Below are positions 1 through 7,112 of a stretch of 64,000 bases of DNA, in pieces. A program made the position numbers and the translations under genes. The stretch's first letter is position 1. Every line of letters begins with the position of its first letter. The notes below the pieces were generated by a model, which saw only the letters and a program-made list of their open reading frames with translations, had not been told where the DNA came from and did no database searches. This DNA comes from Dechloromonas denitrificans (GTDB lineage Bacteria > Pseudomonadota > Gammaproteobacteria > Burkholderiales > Rhodocyclaceae). Location: positions 484,093 through 548,092 of the forward strand of contig NZ_LODL01000035.1 in assembly GCF_001551835.1 (NCBI RefSeq), given 5' to 3'.

Positions 1-1
1 C

Positions 2-457
2 TGGGCGGCGGAATGGGGGTGCCGCCTGAGCGCCGGGGCGCTGCTGCTGATCGACTACGGCTTTCCCCGCCGCGAGTTCTATCACCAGCAGCGGGCACGC
101 GGCACCTTGATGTGTCACTACCGCCATCACGCCCATCCCGACCCCTTCTACCTGCCTGGATTGCAGGATCTGACGGTGCACGTCGATTTCACGGCGATTA
201 TCGCGGCGGCCCATGGCGCCGGACTGGAACTGCTGGGTTACACCAGTCAGGGGCAGTTCCTGCTCAATTGCGGCATCCTCGACTTGCTGGGCGAGTTGCC
301 GAACGATAGTGCGGACTACATTCGTGCCGCCGGTGCGGTCAATAAACTGCTGATGCCGCATGAAATGGGCGAGTTGTTCAAGGTGATCGCCATTGGCCGG
401 GGGATCGACGAAGGCCTGTGCGGTTTTGCCAGCGGCGACCAAAGTCGCCGACTGTAA
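2..457 (+). CDS. MidA-family SAM-dependent methyltransferase, C-terminal part
   Basis: The reading frame is open from base 2 to a TAA at 455-457, so the 5' end lies outside the window. The visible 151 residues carry a LLLIDYGFPRREFY-like stretch, then RGTLMCHYRHH and FTAIIAAAHGAG, which are typical of the C-terminal half of COG1565/DUF185 proteins. The mitochondrial homologue NDUFAF7 methylates an arginine of complex I during assembly; the bacterial role is less certain. The tail GLCGFASGDQSRRL is a usual family end. It converges with the next gene, with stop codons only 3 bp apart. Family call is confident, substrate is not known. Confidence 0.85.
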   Translation, partial: WAAEWGCRLSAGALLLIDYGFPRREFYHQQRARGTLMCHYRHHAHPDPFYLPGLQDLTVHVDFTAIIAAAHGAGLELLGYTSQGQFLLNCGILDLLGELPNDSADYIRAAGAVNKLLMPHEMGELFKVIAIGRGIDEGLCGFASGDQSRRL

Positions 458-460
458 GGG

Positions 461-1420
461 CTACTGCCGCGTGACCTGTTCCCGGAAGCGGTTGGGCAGG
501 CCGAGGACGAGGCGGCCGAAATCATCGAGCATGGCCTGATCGAGGGCTTGGGGACGAATGGCGTAGCTGAGGCTGCCCAAGCGCTCCAGATTGCGCGCGT
601 CCAGGATGATCAGCCCCTTGTCGAAATCGGCGCGCCAACGGGCGTTGACGCTAATTTCCGGCTGAATCTCGAAATCGGCGCGTTCGGTATAACGGCGCTC
701 GTTCTTGGATTCCTTGCAGTTGAAGCGCAAGCCGTAGTCGAAGAGCAGGCTGCGAAAACGTTCGACCACCGGGCCGTCGCGTTGAATGTGCAGGCTCTCG
801 CCGCCAGCCAGGCGATAGGTGCAGCTGACCAGTTCGACAAGGGCCCCGGCCGCTTGAGACTGGGTCCGGTAGTCGGCAAAGCCTTCCGCCCAGGCCAGCG
901 ATCCGAGCACCTGCTCGTCGGTGAGCGGATAGGGACGGGGGATCGCCGGCTTGAGGATGTTGAGCTGTTGCACAAAGTCATGCAGGTAGAAGAACAGGCG
1001 TTTCAGGGCCCGATCAATACTCTCGTTGATAGCCGTGCGCTCAGCCTTGGCTGAGTGCTGCTCGCGCTGCCGGTGCTCGGCCTGCTGACGCAACTGGCTG
1101 AGCAGACTGCCGCGTGGGTCGAACAGTTGGGTCGGGTCTTCGGCATCGTCTGCGCCGTCCGGCTCCGGGCTGGTCGCTGGTTTGGCAGGCGCGATCGTCG
1201 GGAAGACCAGGCTCGGGTCGACCAGCCCTGCCCCTGTGCTGGTCTGCTGCTCGTTGCGTGCCCGTTGTTCGGCGGCATCCAGATCGAAGGTTTCGATATC
1301 GGCGAGCAGCGAGGCTTCGATGGCTGCAATATCCTCGGCGATAGCGCTCTTCCGCTCGCGCTTGGCGCGAATGGCATCGATGATGGCTGAGGAAGGATCC
1401 GAATCTTTAGGATTGCTCAT
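461..1420 (-). CDS. Hypothetical protein of 319 residues, function unknown
   Basis: I do not recognise this family. I chose the ATG at 1420 (MSNPKDSD) because the longer frame needs a TTG at 1477 inside the divergent promoter region. Residues 1-150 are charged and rich in Ala, Glu and Gln, probably helical and partly disordered, with a proline-rich linker near 80-100. The C-terminal half (from about 150, LFFYLHDFVQQLNILKP) looks globular, with alternating hydrophobic and charged residues. There is no signal peptide and no membrane segment. It is divergent from the small motility-like gene at 1485; two palindromic boxes lie just upstream of its start, so the pair may share a regulator. Confidence 0.6.
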   Translation of the reverse strand: MSNPKDSDPSSAIIDAIRAKRERKSAIAEDIAAIEASLLADIETFDLDAAEQRARNEQQTSTGAGLVDPSLVFPTIAPAKPATSPEPDGADDAEDPTQLFDPRGSLLSQLRQQAEHRQREQHSAKAERTAINESIDRALKRLFFYLHDFVQQLNILKPAIPRPYPLTDEQVLGSLAWAEGFADYRTQSQAAGALVELVSCTYRLAGGESLHIQRDGPVVERFRSLLFDYGLRFNCKESKNERRYTERADFEIQPEISVNARWRADFDKGLIILDARNLERLGSLSYAIRPQALDQAMLDDFGRLVLGLPNRFREQVTRQ

Positions 1421-1434
1421 TGCTTTGTTAAAAA

Positions 1435-1468
1435 TAGTGTCTACACTAAAAGTAATAGTGATTTCACT
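1435..1468. promoter_or_regulatory. Two tandem palindromic operator-like boxes between divergent genes
   Basis: Box 1 is TAGTGTCTACACTA (1435-1448), a perfect 6-bp inverted repeat with a 2-bp centre. Box 2 is TAGTGATTTCACTT (1456-1469), whose inner arms AGTGA/TCACT are perfect. Both fit TAGTG-N4-CACT, and their starts are 21 bp apart, two helical turns. They sit in the AT-rich gap between the divergent starts at 1420 and 1485. The regulator is unknown. Confidence 0.5.
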
Positions 1469-1484
1469 TTGGAGCAAGGACGAT

Positions 1485-1676
1485 ATGGACGTCGGAGCGG
1501 TAGGAAGTTTGAGTAGCGCCTTGTCACAGGCTCAGACCGGTGATGCTGTGAGTACTTTGGTCCTCAAAAAGGCAATGGCCCTTCAGGAACAGAACGCGAT
1601 GCAGCTGTTGCAGGCTCTGCCGCAACAGCCGAACAATCCGCCCAATTTGGGGAATAGCGTCGACGTTAAGGCCTGA
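1485..1676 (+). CDS. YjfB-like putative motility protein, 63 residues
   Basis: Starts at the ATG at 1485, preceded by a good ribosome site GGAGCAAGG at 1471-1479. The product MDVGAVGSLSSALSQAQTGD continues with VLKKAMALQEQNAMQLLQ, the pattern of the small YjfB family, named putative motility protein in Pfam: an N-terminal Ser/Ala segment, then an amphipathic helix with a conserved VLKKAM-like core, then a Pro/Asn-rich end. No signal peptide. Its exact role is not established; many members occur in flagellated bacteria. The last 11 bp overlap the 3' end of the convergent hydrolase gene. Confidence 0.7.
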   Translation: MDVGAVGSLSSALSQAQTGDAVSTLVLKKAMALQEQNAMQLLQALPQQPNNPPNLGNSVDVKA

Positions 1677-2472
1677 GTCCCTTCAACCAGGTTTGTAGCG
1701 TGGCCGCGACCAGCGGCCATTCTTTTTCGTGGGTCACCGCGTGCCCCATATTGCGGAATATATGGACCGGCAGGCCGTAGGTCTGGGCGGTCGCCTGAAC
1801 CAGGAATGCCGGCACCAGGACGTCGAGTTCGGCGCCGAGAATCAGCATCGGCGGGCGGTGCATGGCCGGCAGGTTGGGCAGGTTGAACATCGACATGTCC
1901 CACAGCGCGCGGTGCGATTCGGGTTGCATGCGGTCCAGCCAGGCGGCGAGCATGGTTTCGTCGATTTCGCCGGCAAACAGCGCTTCCCTCAACACTTCGG
2001 TATCCGGATAGTTGCCGCTCATGATCCGGTTGATGTCCATGAATAGCTGCGGCTTCTGGAACATCAGGTGAAACTGCGAGGCGATCAGGCCTTGTGGCGG
2101 CACCGAGCAAACGAGGGCAGCCCCCGGCACGTCGTGATGTTCGAGATACTTCTGAACGATGAACCCACCCATCGAATGGCCGATCAGGACCGGGGCTTCG
2201 CCCAGCCAGTTGGCTACGGTAACGACATCGGCGACGTAATCGTTGATCGAGTGCCAGTCGATATGCTCGCTGCCGTCGCTGCCGCCATGGCCGCGCAGTG
2301 ACAGGGCATGGCAGGGGTAGCCGGCTTCGGCCAGGAAGGGCATGAAGGTTTCCGTCCACATCCAGCCGCCGGCGAAGGCGCCGTGAATGAAAAGCAGCGG
2401 GGGAAGCTTGGTTTTTTTGGTCGGCAGGCAGGAAAAGACTTCGAGACCTTCGACGATTTGAGTTTTGAGCAT
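1666..2472 (-). CDS. Alpha/beta hydrolase
   Basis: A 268-residue cytosolic alpha/beta hydrolase. The start is the ATG at 2472 (MLKTQIVEG); the longer open frame upstream reads through the divergent DUF2905 gene and has no family character. Visible landmarks are the oxyanion region LLFIHGAFAGGWMW, the nucleophile elbow GHSMGG, the acidic residue in ELDVLVP and the catalytic histidine in NMGHAVTHE, so the Ser-Asp-His triad is complete. The substrate cannot be read from sequence; esterases, lactonases and lysophospholipases share this fold. Divergent from the DUF2905 gene, with little room for separate promoters. Confidence 0.85.
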   Translation of the reverse strand: MLKTQIVEGLEVFSCLPTKKTKLPPLLFIHGAFAGGWMWTETFMPFLAEAGYPCHALSLRGHGGSDGSEHIDWHSINDYVADVVTVANWLGEAPVLIGHSMGGFIVQKYLEHHDVPGAALVCSVPPQGLIASQFHLMFQKPQLFMDINRIMSGNYPDTEVLREALFAGEIDETMLAAWLDRMQPESHRALWDMSMFNLPNLPAMHRPPMLILGAELDVLVPAFLVQATAQTYGLPVHIFRNMGHAVTHEKEWPLVAATLQTWLKGLRP

Positions 2473-2532
2473 GGCAATCCGTTGGGGTGAAGCATGATTA
2501 AATGCGACTTTCACCCTGCAGTGCAAGGCAAA

Positions 2533-2730
2533 ATGTTGAAGTGGATATTGACGCTGGTGGTGGCGATCTTCCTGCTGGGCATCATCAGCCCGCATCTGGC
2601 GCGCTTTATCCGTTTCGGCCAGTTGCCGGGGGACGTCAGTTTCCGCTTGCGGGGCCGGCACTACGCCTTTCCGTTCGCGACGATCATCCTCAGTTCCCTA
2701 CTGCTCTGGCTGCTCTCCAGGCTCATTTAG
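2533..2730 (+). CDS. DUF2905 family small membrane protein
   Basis: A 65-residue inner-membrane protein with two hydrophobic segments (WILTLVVAIFLLGII and FPFATIILSSLLLWLL) around a loop containing LPGDVSFRLRGRHYAFPF, the DUF2905 signature (a PGD motif then a Tyr/Phe-Pro-Phe stretch). I prefer the ATG at 2533 because the family normally begins at the first membrane segment; an in-frame ATG at 2494 would add 13 residues. The 3' end overlaps the convergent cca gene by 33 bp. Function is unknown for the whole family. Confidence 0.75.
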   Translation: MLKWILTLVVAIFLLGIISPHLARFIRFGQLPGDVSFRLRGRHYAFPFATIILSSLLLWLLSRLI

Positions 2731-3933
2731 GCAGCACTTGACGGCGCTGACCCGGGCGGCGTGAATGCGCGCCGGAATGCTGCCCTTGTCGGCGCAGGCG
2801 GCGGCGATTTTGCCCGCTTCCACGGCGTTGACCGCAGCCAGTGCGGCGAGCAGCCGGGCCGGACTCTCATAGTTGCGATCATGCCAGCCGAGGCGGCCCG
2901 TGTAGTCGCACAGGCAGGCGTCGAGGAGTTGCTGGAAGCGTTCCGGGCGGCGCAGGGCATCAGTCTTCTCGAGCAGCGAAACAATGGTGCTGGCCCGCAA
3001 CTCGGCGGCACGGTGGATATTGCCGTGATAGCGGGCCGTCAGTAGCGCCAGGTCGCGGCAGTCATTCGGCACGCGCAGGCGGGCGCACAGTTGTTCAGTT
3101 AGCTGCACGCTGCGTTCTTCATGGCCGAGATGGCGCGGCAGGATGTTGGCCGGTGTCGTCGCCTTGCCGAGATCGTGGGTCAGCGCGGCAAAGCGGACTG
3201 GCAGCGCGAAATTGCGGCGGGCGGACTGGTCGATGACCAGCATCGTATGAATGCCGGTGTCGATTTCCGGATGATAGTCGGCCCGTTGCGCCACGCCGAA
3301 CAGCGCATCGACTTCCGGTAGCAGGCGGGCCAGCGCGCCGCAGTCGCGCAGCACGCCGAACATCCGCGAGGGCTGTACTTCCATCAGGCCCTTGGCCAGT
3401 TCCTGCCAGACCCGTTCGGCGACCAGGTGGTCGACTTCCCCGCTGGCGACCATGGCGCGCATCAGGGCCTGGGTTTCGGGGGCAATCGAAAAATCATGGA
3501 AACGTGCCGCAAAGCGAGCAATGCGCAGGATGCGTACCGGATCTTCGGCAAAAGCCGGACCGACGTGGCGGAGGATTTTGGCCTGCAGATCCTGTTGACC
3601 ACCGAAGGGGTCGACCAGGCTACCGTCGGCGGCTTTGGCCATCGCATTGATGGTCAGGTCGCGGCGGGCCAGATCCTCTTCCAGGGTGACTTCCGGTGCG
3701 GCATGAAAGCTGAAGCCATGGTAGCCGCGGCCGGTTTTGCGCTCGGTCCGGGCCAGTGCGTATTCTGCGTGCGTTTTCGGGTGCAGAAACACCGGGAAAT
3801 CCTTGCCGACCGGGCGAAAGCCCTTGGCCAGCATGGCTTCCGGTGTGGCGCCGACGACGACGTAGTCGTGGTCGGCGCTGGGCCGACCGAGCAGTTCGTC
3901 ACGGACGGCGCCGCCGACGATGTAGATCTGCAC
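2698..3933 (-). CDS. cca: tRNA nucleotidyltransferase (CCA-adding enzyme) with HD domain
   Basis: A 411-residue enzyme that adds or repairs the 3'-terminal CCA of tRNAs. I chose the GTG at 3933, giving MQIYIVGGAVRDELLG; the frame upstream of it is non-family sequence. Landmarks: the class II nucleotidyltransferase head GGAVRD and the metal-binding DHDYVVVG, the template region ARTERKTG, RRDLTINAMA, DPFGGQQDL, then the RILRIARFAARF neck. The C-terminal half has an HD phosphohydrolase motif (LTHDLGK), as in the multifunctional proteobacterial form that also has 2',3'-cyclic phosphodiesterase and phosphatase activity. It lies 13 bp after the NAD-binding gene and is probably co-transcribed with it. 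Confidence 0.95.
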   Translation of the reverse strand: MQIYIVGGAVRDELLGRPSADHDYVVVGATPEAMLAKGFRPVGKDFPVFLHPKTHAEYALARTERKTGRGYHGFSFHAAPEVTLEEDLARRDLTINAMAKAADGSLVDPFGGQQDLQAKILRHVGPAFAEDPVRILRIARFAARFHDFSIAPETQALMRAMVASGEVDHLVAERVWQELAKGLMEVQPSRMFGVLRDCGALARLLPEVDALFGVAQRADYHPEIDTGIHTMLVIDQSARRNFALPVRFAALTHDLGKATTPANILPRHLGHEERSVQLTEQLCARLRVPNDCRDLALLTARYHGNIHRAAELRASTIVSLLEKTDALRRPERFQQLLDACLCDYTGRLGWHDRNYESPARLLAALAAVNAVEAGKIAAACADKGSIPARIHAARVSAVKCCLNEPGEQPEQ

Positions 3934-3946
3934 GGTCGGGCCGGAC

Positions 3947-4909
3947 TTAGCGCCCGGCGCGGAAGCGGAAGCCGTCGAGCTTGCCCTTCGGCGTGTTGAG
4001 CGCAATGTAGGTCGGGGCGATGGCTTCCAGTGCCGTCGGCTGCCAGTTGGCCGGCGGCTTGCAGTTGCCCTCGCAGACGCTGTCGCGCTGCATTGAGCGC
4101 AGGTTGTCCGGCGACATCATCGGCTTCGGCGCCAGCCACATCAGGCCGGCCTGCAGATAGGCCCAGCCTTCGGAAAGCGGCACGATGGTGGCTTTGCTGC
4201 CGGTTAGCTGGGCGGTGTAATCAACCAGTTCGCGCAGCGTGTAAACCTTGGGGCCGACCAGGTCATAGGCCTGACCGTAGGTGCTGCTGTCGCCCAGGCA
4301 GTCGACAAAGGCATCCGCCACGTCGGCGGCCCAGACCGGCTGAAAGCGGGCGTGACCGAAGCCGAGCGGGAAGAACGGCAGCTTTTTCAGAACGCTGGCG
4401 AACATCGACAGGAAGGAGTCGCCGAGGCCGAAGATCACGGAAGGACGGAAGACGGTGACATCGAGTTCGTTGCGGGCGGCGAGCACGATGGCTTCGCCGT
4501 CGCCCTTCGAGCACAGGTATTCGGACGGGCCTTTGGGGTCGGCATTCAGGGCGCTCATGTGCACCAGGCGACGAACGCCGGCCGCCTTGCAGGCGGCGAT
4601 GATCTTCTTCGGCAGTTCGACGTGCGCCTCGGCAAAATCCTTGCTGTAGGGCAGCTTGACGTCGTGGCTGTGCAGGATGCCGACCAGGTTGATCACGGCA
4701 TCCTGATCCTGCATCAGCGCGGCCAGGGTTTCTGTGCAGTGGATGTCCGCTTCCGGCATCTCGACATTCGGCTGAATGATCAGCGCCTTGGTGCGCTCGC
4801 GCCGACGGGTCGGGATGGTGACCTCAATGCCGCGTTGTGACAGGCGATTGGCGATATAGGTACCGAGAAAACCGCTACCCCCCAGCAGCAAGACCTTTTT
4901 GATGTCCAT
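3947..4909 (-). CDS. NAD(P)-binding protein, complex I NDUFA9-like
   Basis: A 320-residue extended/atypical short-chain dehydrogenase. The start is the ATG at 4909 (MDIKKVLLLGGSGFLGTYIA), which places the GxxGxxG dinucleotide loop at the N-terminus as expected. Other features are an Arg-rich segment after strand 2 (PTRRRER, suggesting NADP), NLVGILH, and a YxxxK pair in SEYLCSK. The FRPSVIFGLGDSF and VWAADVADAF stretches match the NDUFA9-like subgroup, whose mitochondrial member is a complex I accessory subunit; bacterial members have no settled role. It is followed by cca at 13 bp. Confidence 0.85.
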   Translation of the reverse strand: MDIKKVLLLGGSGFLGTYIANRLSQRGIEVTIPTRRRERTKALIIQPNVEMPEADIHCTETLAALMQDQDAVINLVGILHSHDVKLPYSKDFAEAHVELPKKIIAACKAAGVRRLVHMSALNADPKGPSEYLCSKGDGEAIVLAARNELDVTVFRPSVIFGLGDSFLSMFASVLKKLPFFPLGFGHARFQPVWAADVADAFVDCLGDSSTYGQAYDLVGPKVYTLRELVDYTAQLTGSKATIVPLSEGWAYLQAGLMWLAPKPMMSPDNLRSMQRDSVCEGNCKPPANWQPTALEAIAPTYIALNTPKGKLDGFRFRAGR

Positions 4910-5006
4910 GTGGAACCCCGGAAGCTTGATTCGAAAAACTTGAATTTTAAGGCAAATCGGCTTCTTTGGGCCATTTGCCGGCGCCGGCCGGCGCGGTGCC
5001 TGGCCC

Positions 5007-7088
5007 TCAGGCGCTTTCGGTTCGCCGCAAAGCCTGTTCGGCCGCCGAGTTGAACAGCGACTCATTGCTGCTGAGCTGGGCGCGCCCGGCTTTGAGCATC
5101 TGTTCAAGAATGTTCGGGTGGATGGCCAGGGCGAATTGCCAGTCCGGGTTGGCGAGCAACAGCATGCCGCTTTCCGGACTGATCTGGCAGAGGCGGCCGC
5201 AGATCGGCGGCTTGCCGTTCAGGGTGAGGCTGAGCCAGACGCCGGGACGGACGGCGGCACGCAGCCGCGACGCCTCGGCTTGATTGCCGCTCAGGTCGAT
5301 GATCTTGAGCAGCAGATGGCCGGCGCTCAGTTCGCTGACGCCGGGTTTGGCTGCGGCCGGTATGGCTGGCGTCTGGTCGGCCGGGACCGGCGGAGGCGCG
5401 CCGGTGGCGCGCATGGCGGCGGTTTGCAGCGCAAAGCAGGTGTCGAGGAAAGCGCCCTGGGTTTCTTCCGGGAGACCGATGCGCGCCATGCCGGCATTCA
5501 GGCGTTGCAGCAAGGCCGGTAACATCTTGGCCAGCCGTTTGCGGTCGTCGATCTCGGCTTTCGGCTCGATGCTCCACAGCAGGTTGCCGATCAGCGCCAG
5601 GTTCTCCTGCCAGTCGGTGCTTTGTTCGCCGCCTTCCATCCAGTTGACGACGAGAACCTTGAGCCAGTGCTGGTGCAGGAAGCCGACGATACTGGCCGGG
5701 ACGTCCGGGCGCAGGTAGCCGTCAATGACCTGGCGGGCGCGCCGTTCGGCCTGCTTGCGCCGGTCGAGCTGGTAGAGCAGCGGCAGATAGGCCTCGGCCG
5801 CCAGCTCGGCGGCCTTGTCGCGGCCGGCGATCAGCGCGTTCAATTCGCCGATCCGCGCGTTGAACACCTGATTATCGTTACGGAATTCGGTGCGAGCACG
5901 GCTCGCGATGGCCTGGATGTCGACGCACAGCGGATGCCGTGCGGAGACTTCGTGGGCCAGGCCGAGGGCGGCCCGGGCCATCTTGTCGAGCAACAGCCGG
6001 GCCGGGTGGTTTTCGGTGGTGAAGAAAGCGGCATCCAGCATGGCTGCCTTCAGGGTCGGAATCTGCAGGCTGGCGAGGGCCGACTTGATCGGGTCAGGCA
6101 GGGTCGGCGAGGCGAAAATCGCTTCGAAGATGCGGGCGATGGCGTCGATCGTCGCTGCTTCGGGGGCGCCACTGGGAATGCCCAGCCGATCCGAATCCAG
6201 GGGCTGCGGCGTCGCGGACGGCGCAGGCTCGGCGGTGAACAGGCCGGGAATCAATGTTTCCAGCGAGGGGCTGGTGGCCGTTGGCGAGAAGTTGCTGACC
6301 GGGGTTGGGCGAGCCGGCTTGTCCAGTTCGTCGAGGCGGGTCAGCAGACGTTCCAGCATGGCCTGGGAAAACAGGTGGGCGGCTGGGCCGGCGATTGGCA
6401 GCGCTGCCTCGCCGGCCGGCCCGAGCAGTTGCCGTTGCAGCAGTGCTGCCGGGTTCGGTGTGTTGACCGGCGTCCCGCTGGCGCCCGCCGAGTCGGAGGC
6501 GGTAACGATTGCCGCTTGCGCGGCGCCCACCTTATTGCCGGCCAGGAAATCGTTCAGTGACGCGTAAAGGACCGTCAGATTCTTGGCAAAGTAATCTTCC
6601 AGCCGGTCGATCCGCTCCAGGGTCTGGTCATGGCCTTCGCCCAATTCGTTGCACAGATCGGTCAGGCCGAGAGCAATGCCCCTGGGGCCGACCGGATTGT
6701 CGGCGGTGCTCAGGTCGGGACGGTCGAGCAGGGTCACGAAGCGTAGATAGACCCGCCACAGGTCGCCGCCGGTTCGCTCCATCAAGTGAGCCGAAAATTC
6801 GCCGAGGCGGATTTCCAGTTCGAGATCGCTCTCGCCAACCAGCGAAATGCGCGAAGCGGTCAGCCCCTTGGCGTCCTCAAAACTGCTGCGCCGGCCGGTT
6901 GACACCATTTCGTCGAAATAGGCGCCGACCGTCTGCTGGAAGGCCTGTACCGCACGGGCCGAGACCGGCTCCGCTTCCTGGAGCAATTGGCCGAGCTGCT
7001 TCAGATACAGCATCCGGCAGTCGCGCAGGATCTGCAAGTCGTCAGCCGGGAGTTGGCTGGCGGGGCTGGAAGCGGGTGGGGTGGCCAT
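5007..7088 (-). CDS. DUF1631 family protein
   Basis: A 693-residue cytosolic protein matching DUF1631 (PF07793), a family widespread in beta- and gammaproteobacteria with no defined activity. The N-terminal domain has LGQLLQEAEPVSARAV, the RISLVGESDLELEIRLGEFS block and the long helical segment around LTDLCNELGEG. The centre (about residues 230-330) is a low-complexity Pro/Ala/Thr linker. The C-terminal part contains a small beta-rich unit (RPGVWLSLTLNGKPPICGRL) that may be PilZ-like, though I see no clear cyclic-di-GMP motif. No signal peptide. It starts 24 bp after slt and may share its transcript. Confidence 0.8.
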   Translation of the reverse strand: MATPPASSPASQLPADDLQILRDCRMLYLKQLGQLLQEAEPVSARAVQAFQQTVGAYFDEMVSTGRRSSFEDAKGLTASRISLVGESDLELEIRLGEFSAHLMERTGGDLWRVYLRFVTLLDRPDLSTADNPVGPRGIALGLTDLCNELGEGHDQTLERIDRLEDYFAKNLTVLYASLNDFLAGNKVGAAQAAIVTASDSAGASGTPVNTPNPAALLQRQLLGPAGEAALPIAGPAAHLFSQAMLERLLTRLDELDKPARPTPVSNFSPTATSPSLETLIPGLFTAEPAPSATPQPLDSDRLGIPSGAPEAATIDAIARIFEAIFASPTLPDPIKSALASLQIPTLKAAMLDAAFFTTENHPARLLLDKMARAALGLAHEVSARHPLCVDIQAIASRARTEFRNDNQVFNARIGELNALIAGRDKAAELAAEAYLPLLYQLDRRKQAERRARQVIDGYLRPDVPASIVGFLHQHWLKVLVVNWMEGGEQSTDWQENLALIGNLLWSIEPKAEIDDRKRLAKMLPALLQRLNAGMARIGLPEETQGAFLDTCFALQTAAMRATGAPPPVPADQTPAIPAAAKPGVSELSAGHLLLKIIDLSGNQAEASRLRAAVRPGVWLSLTLNGKPPICGRLCQISPESGMLLLANPDWQFALAIHPNILEQMLKAGRAQLSSNESLFNSAAEQALRRTESA

Positions 7089-7112
7089 TCCGGGGGGCGT
7101 GTGACTAAGAGG

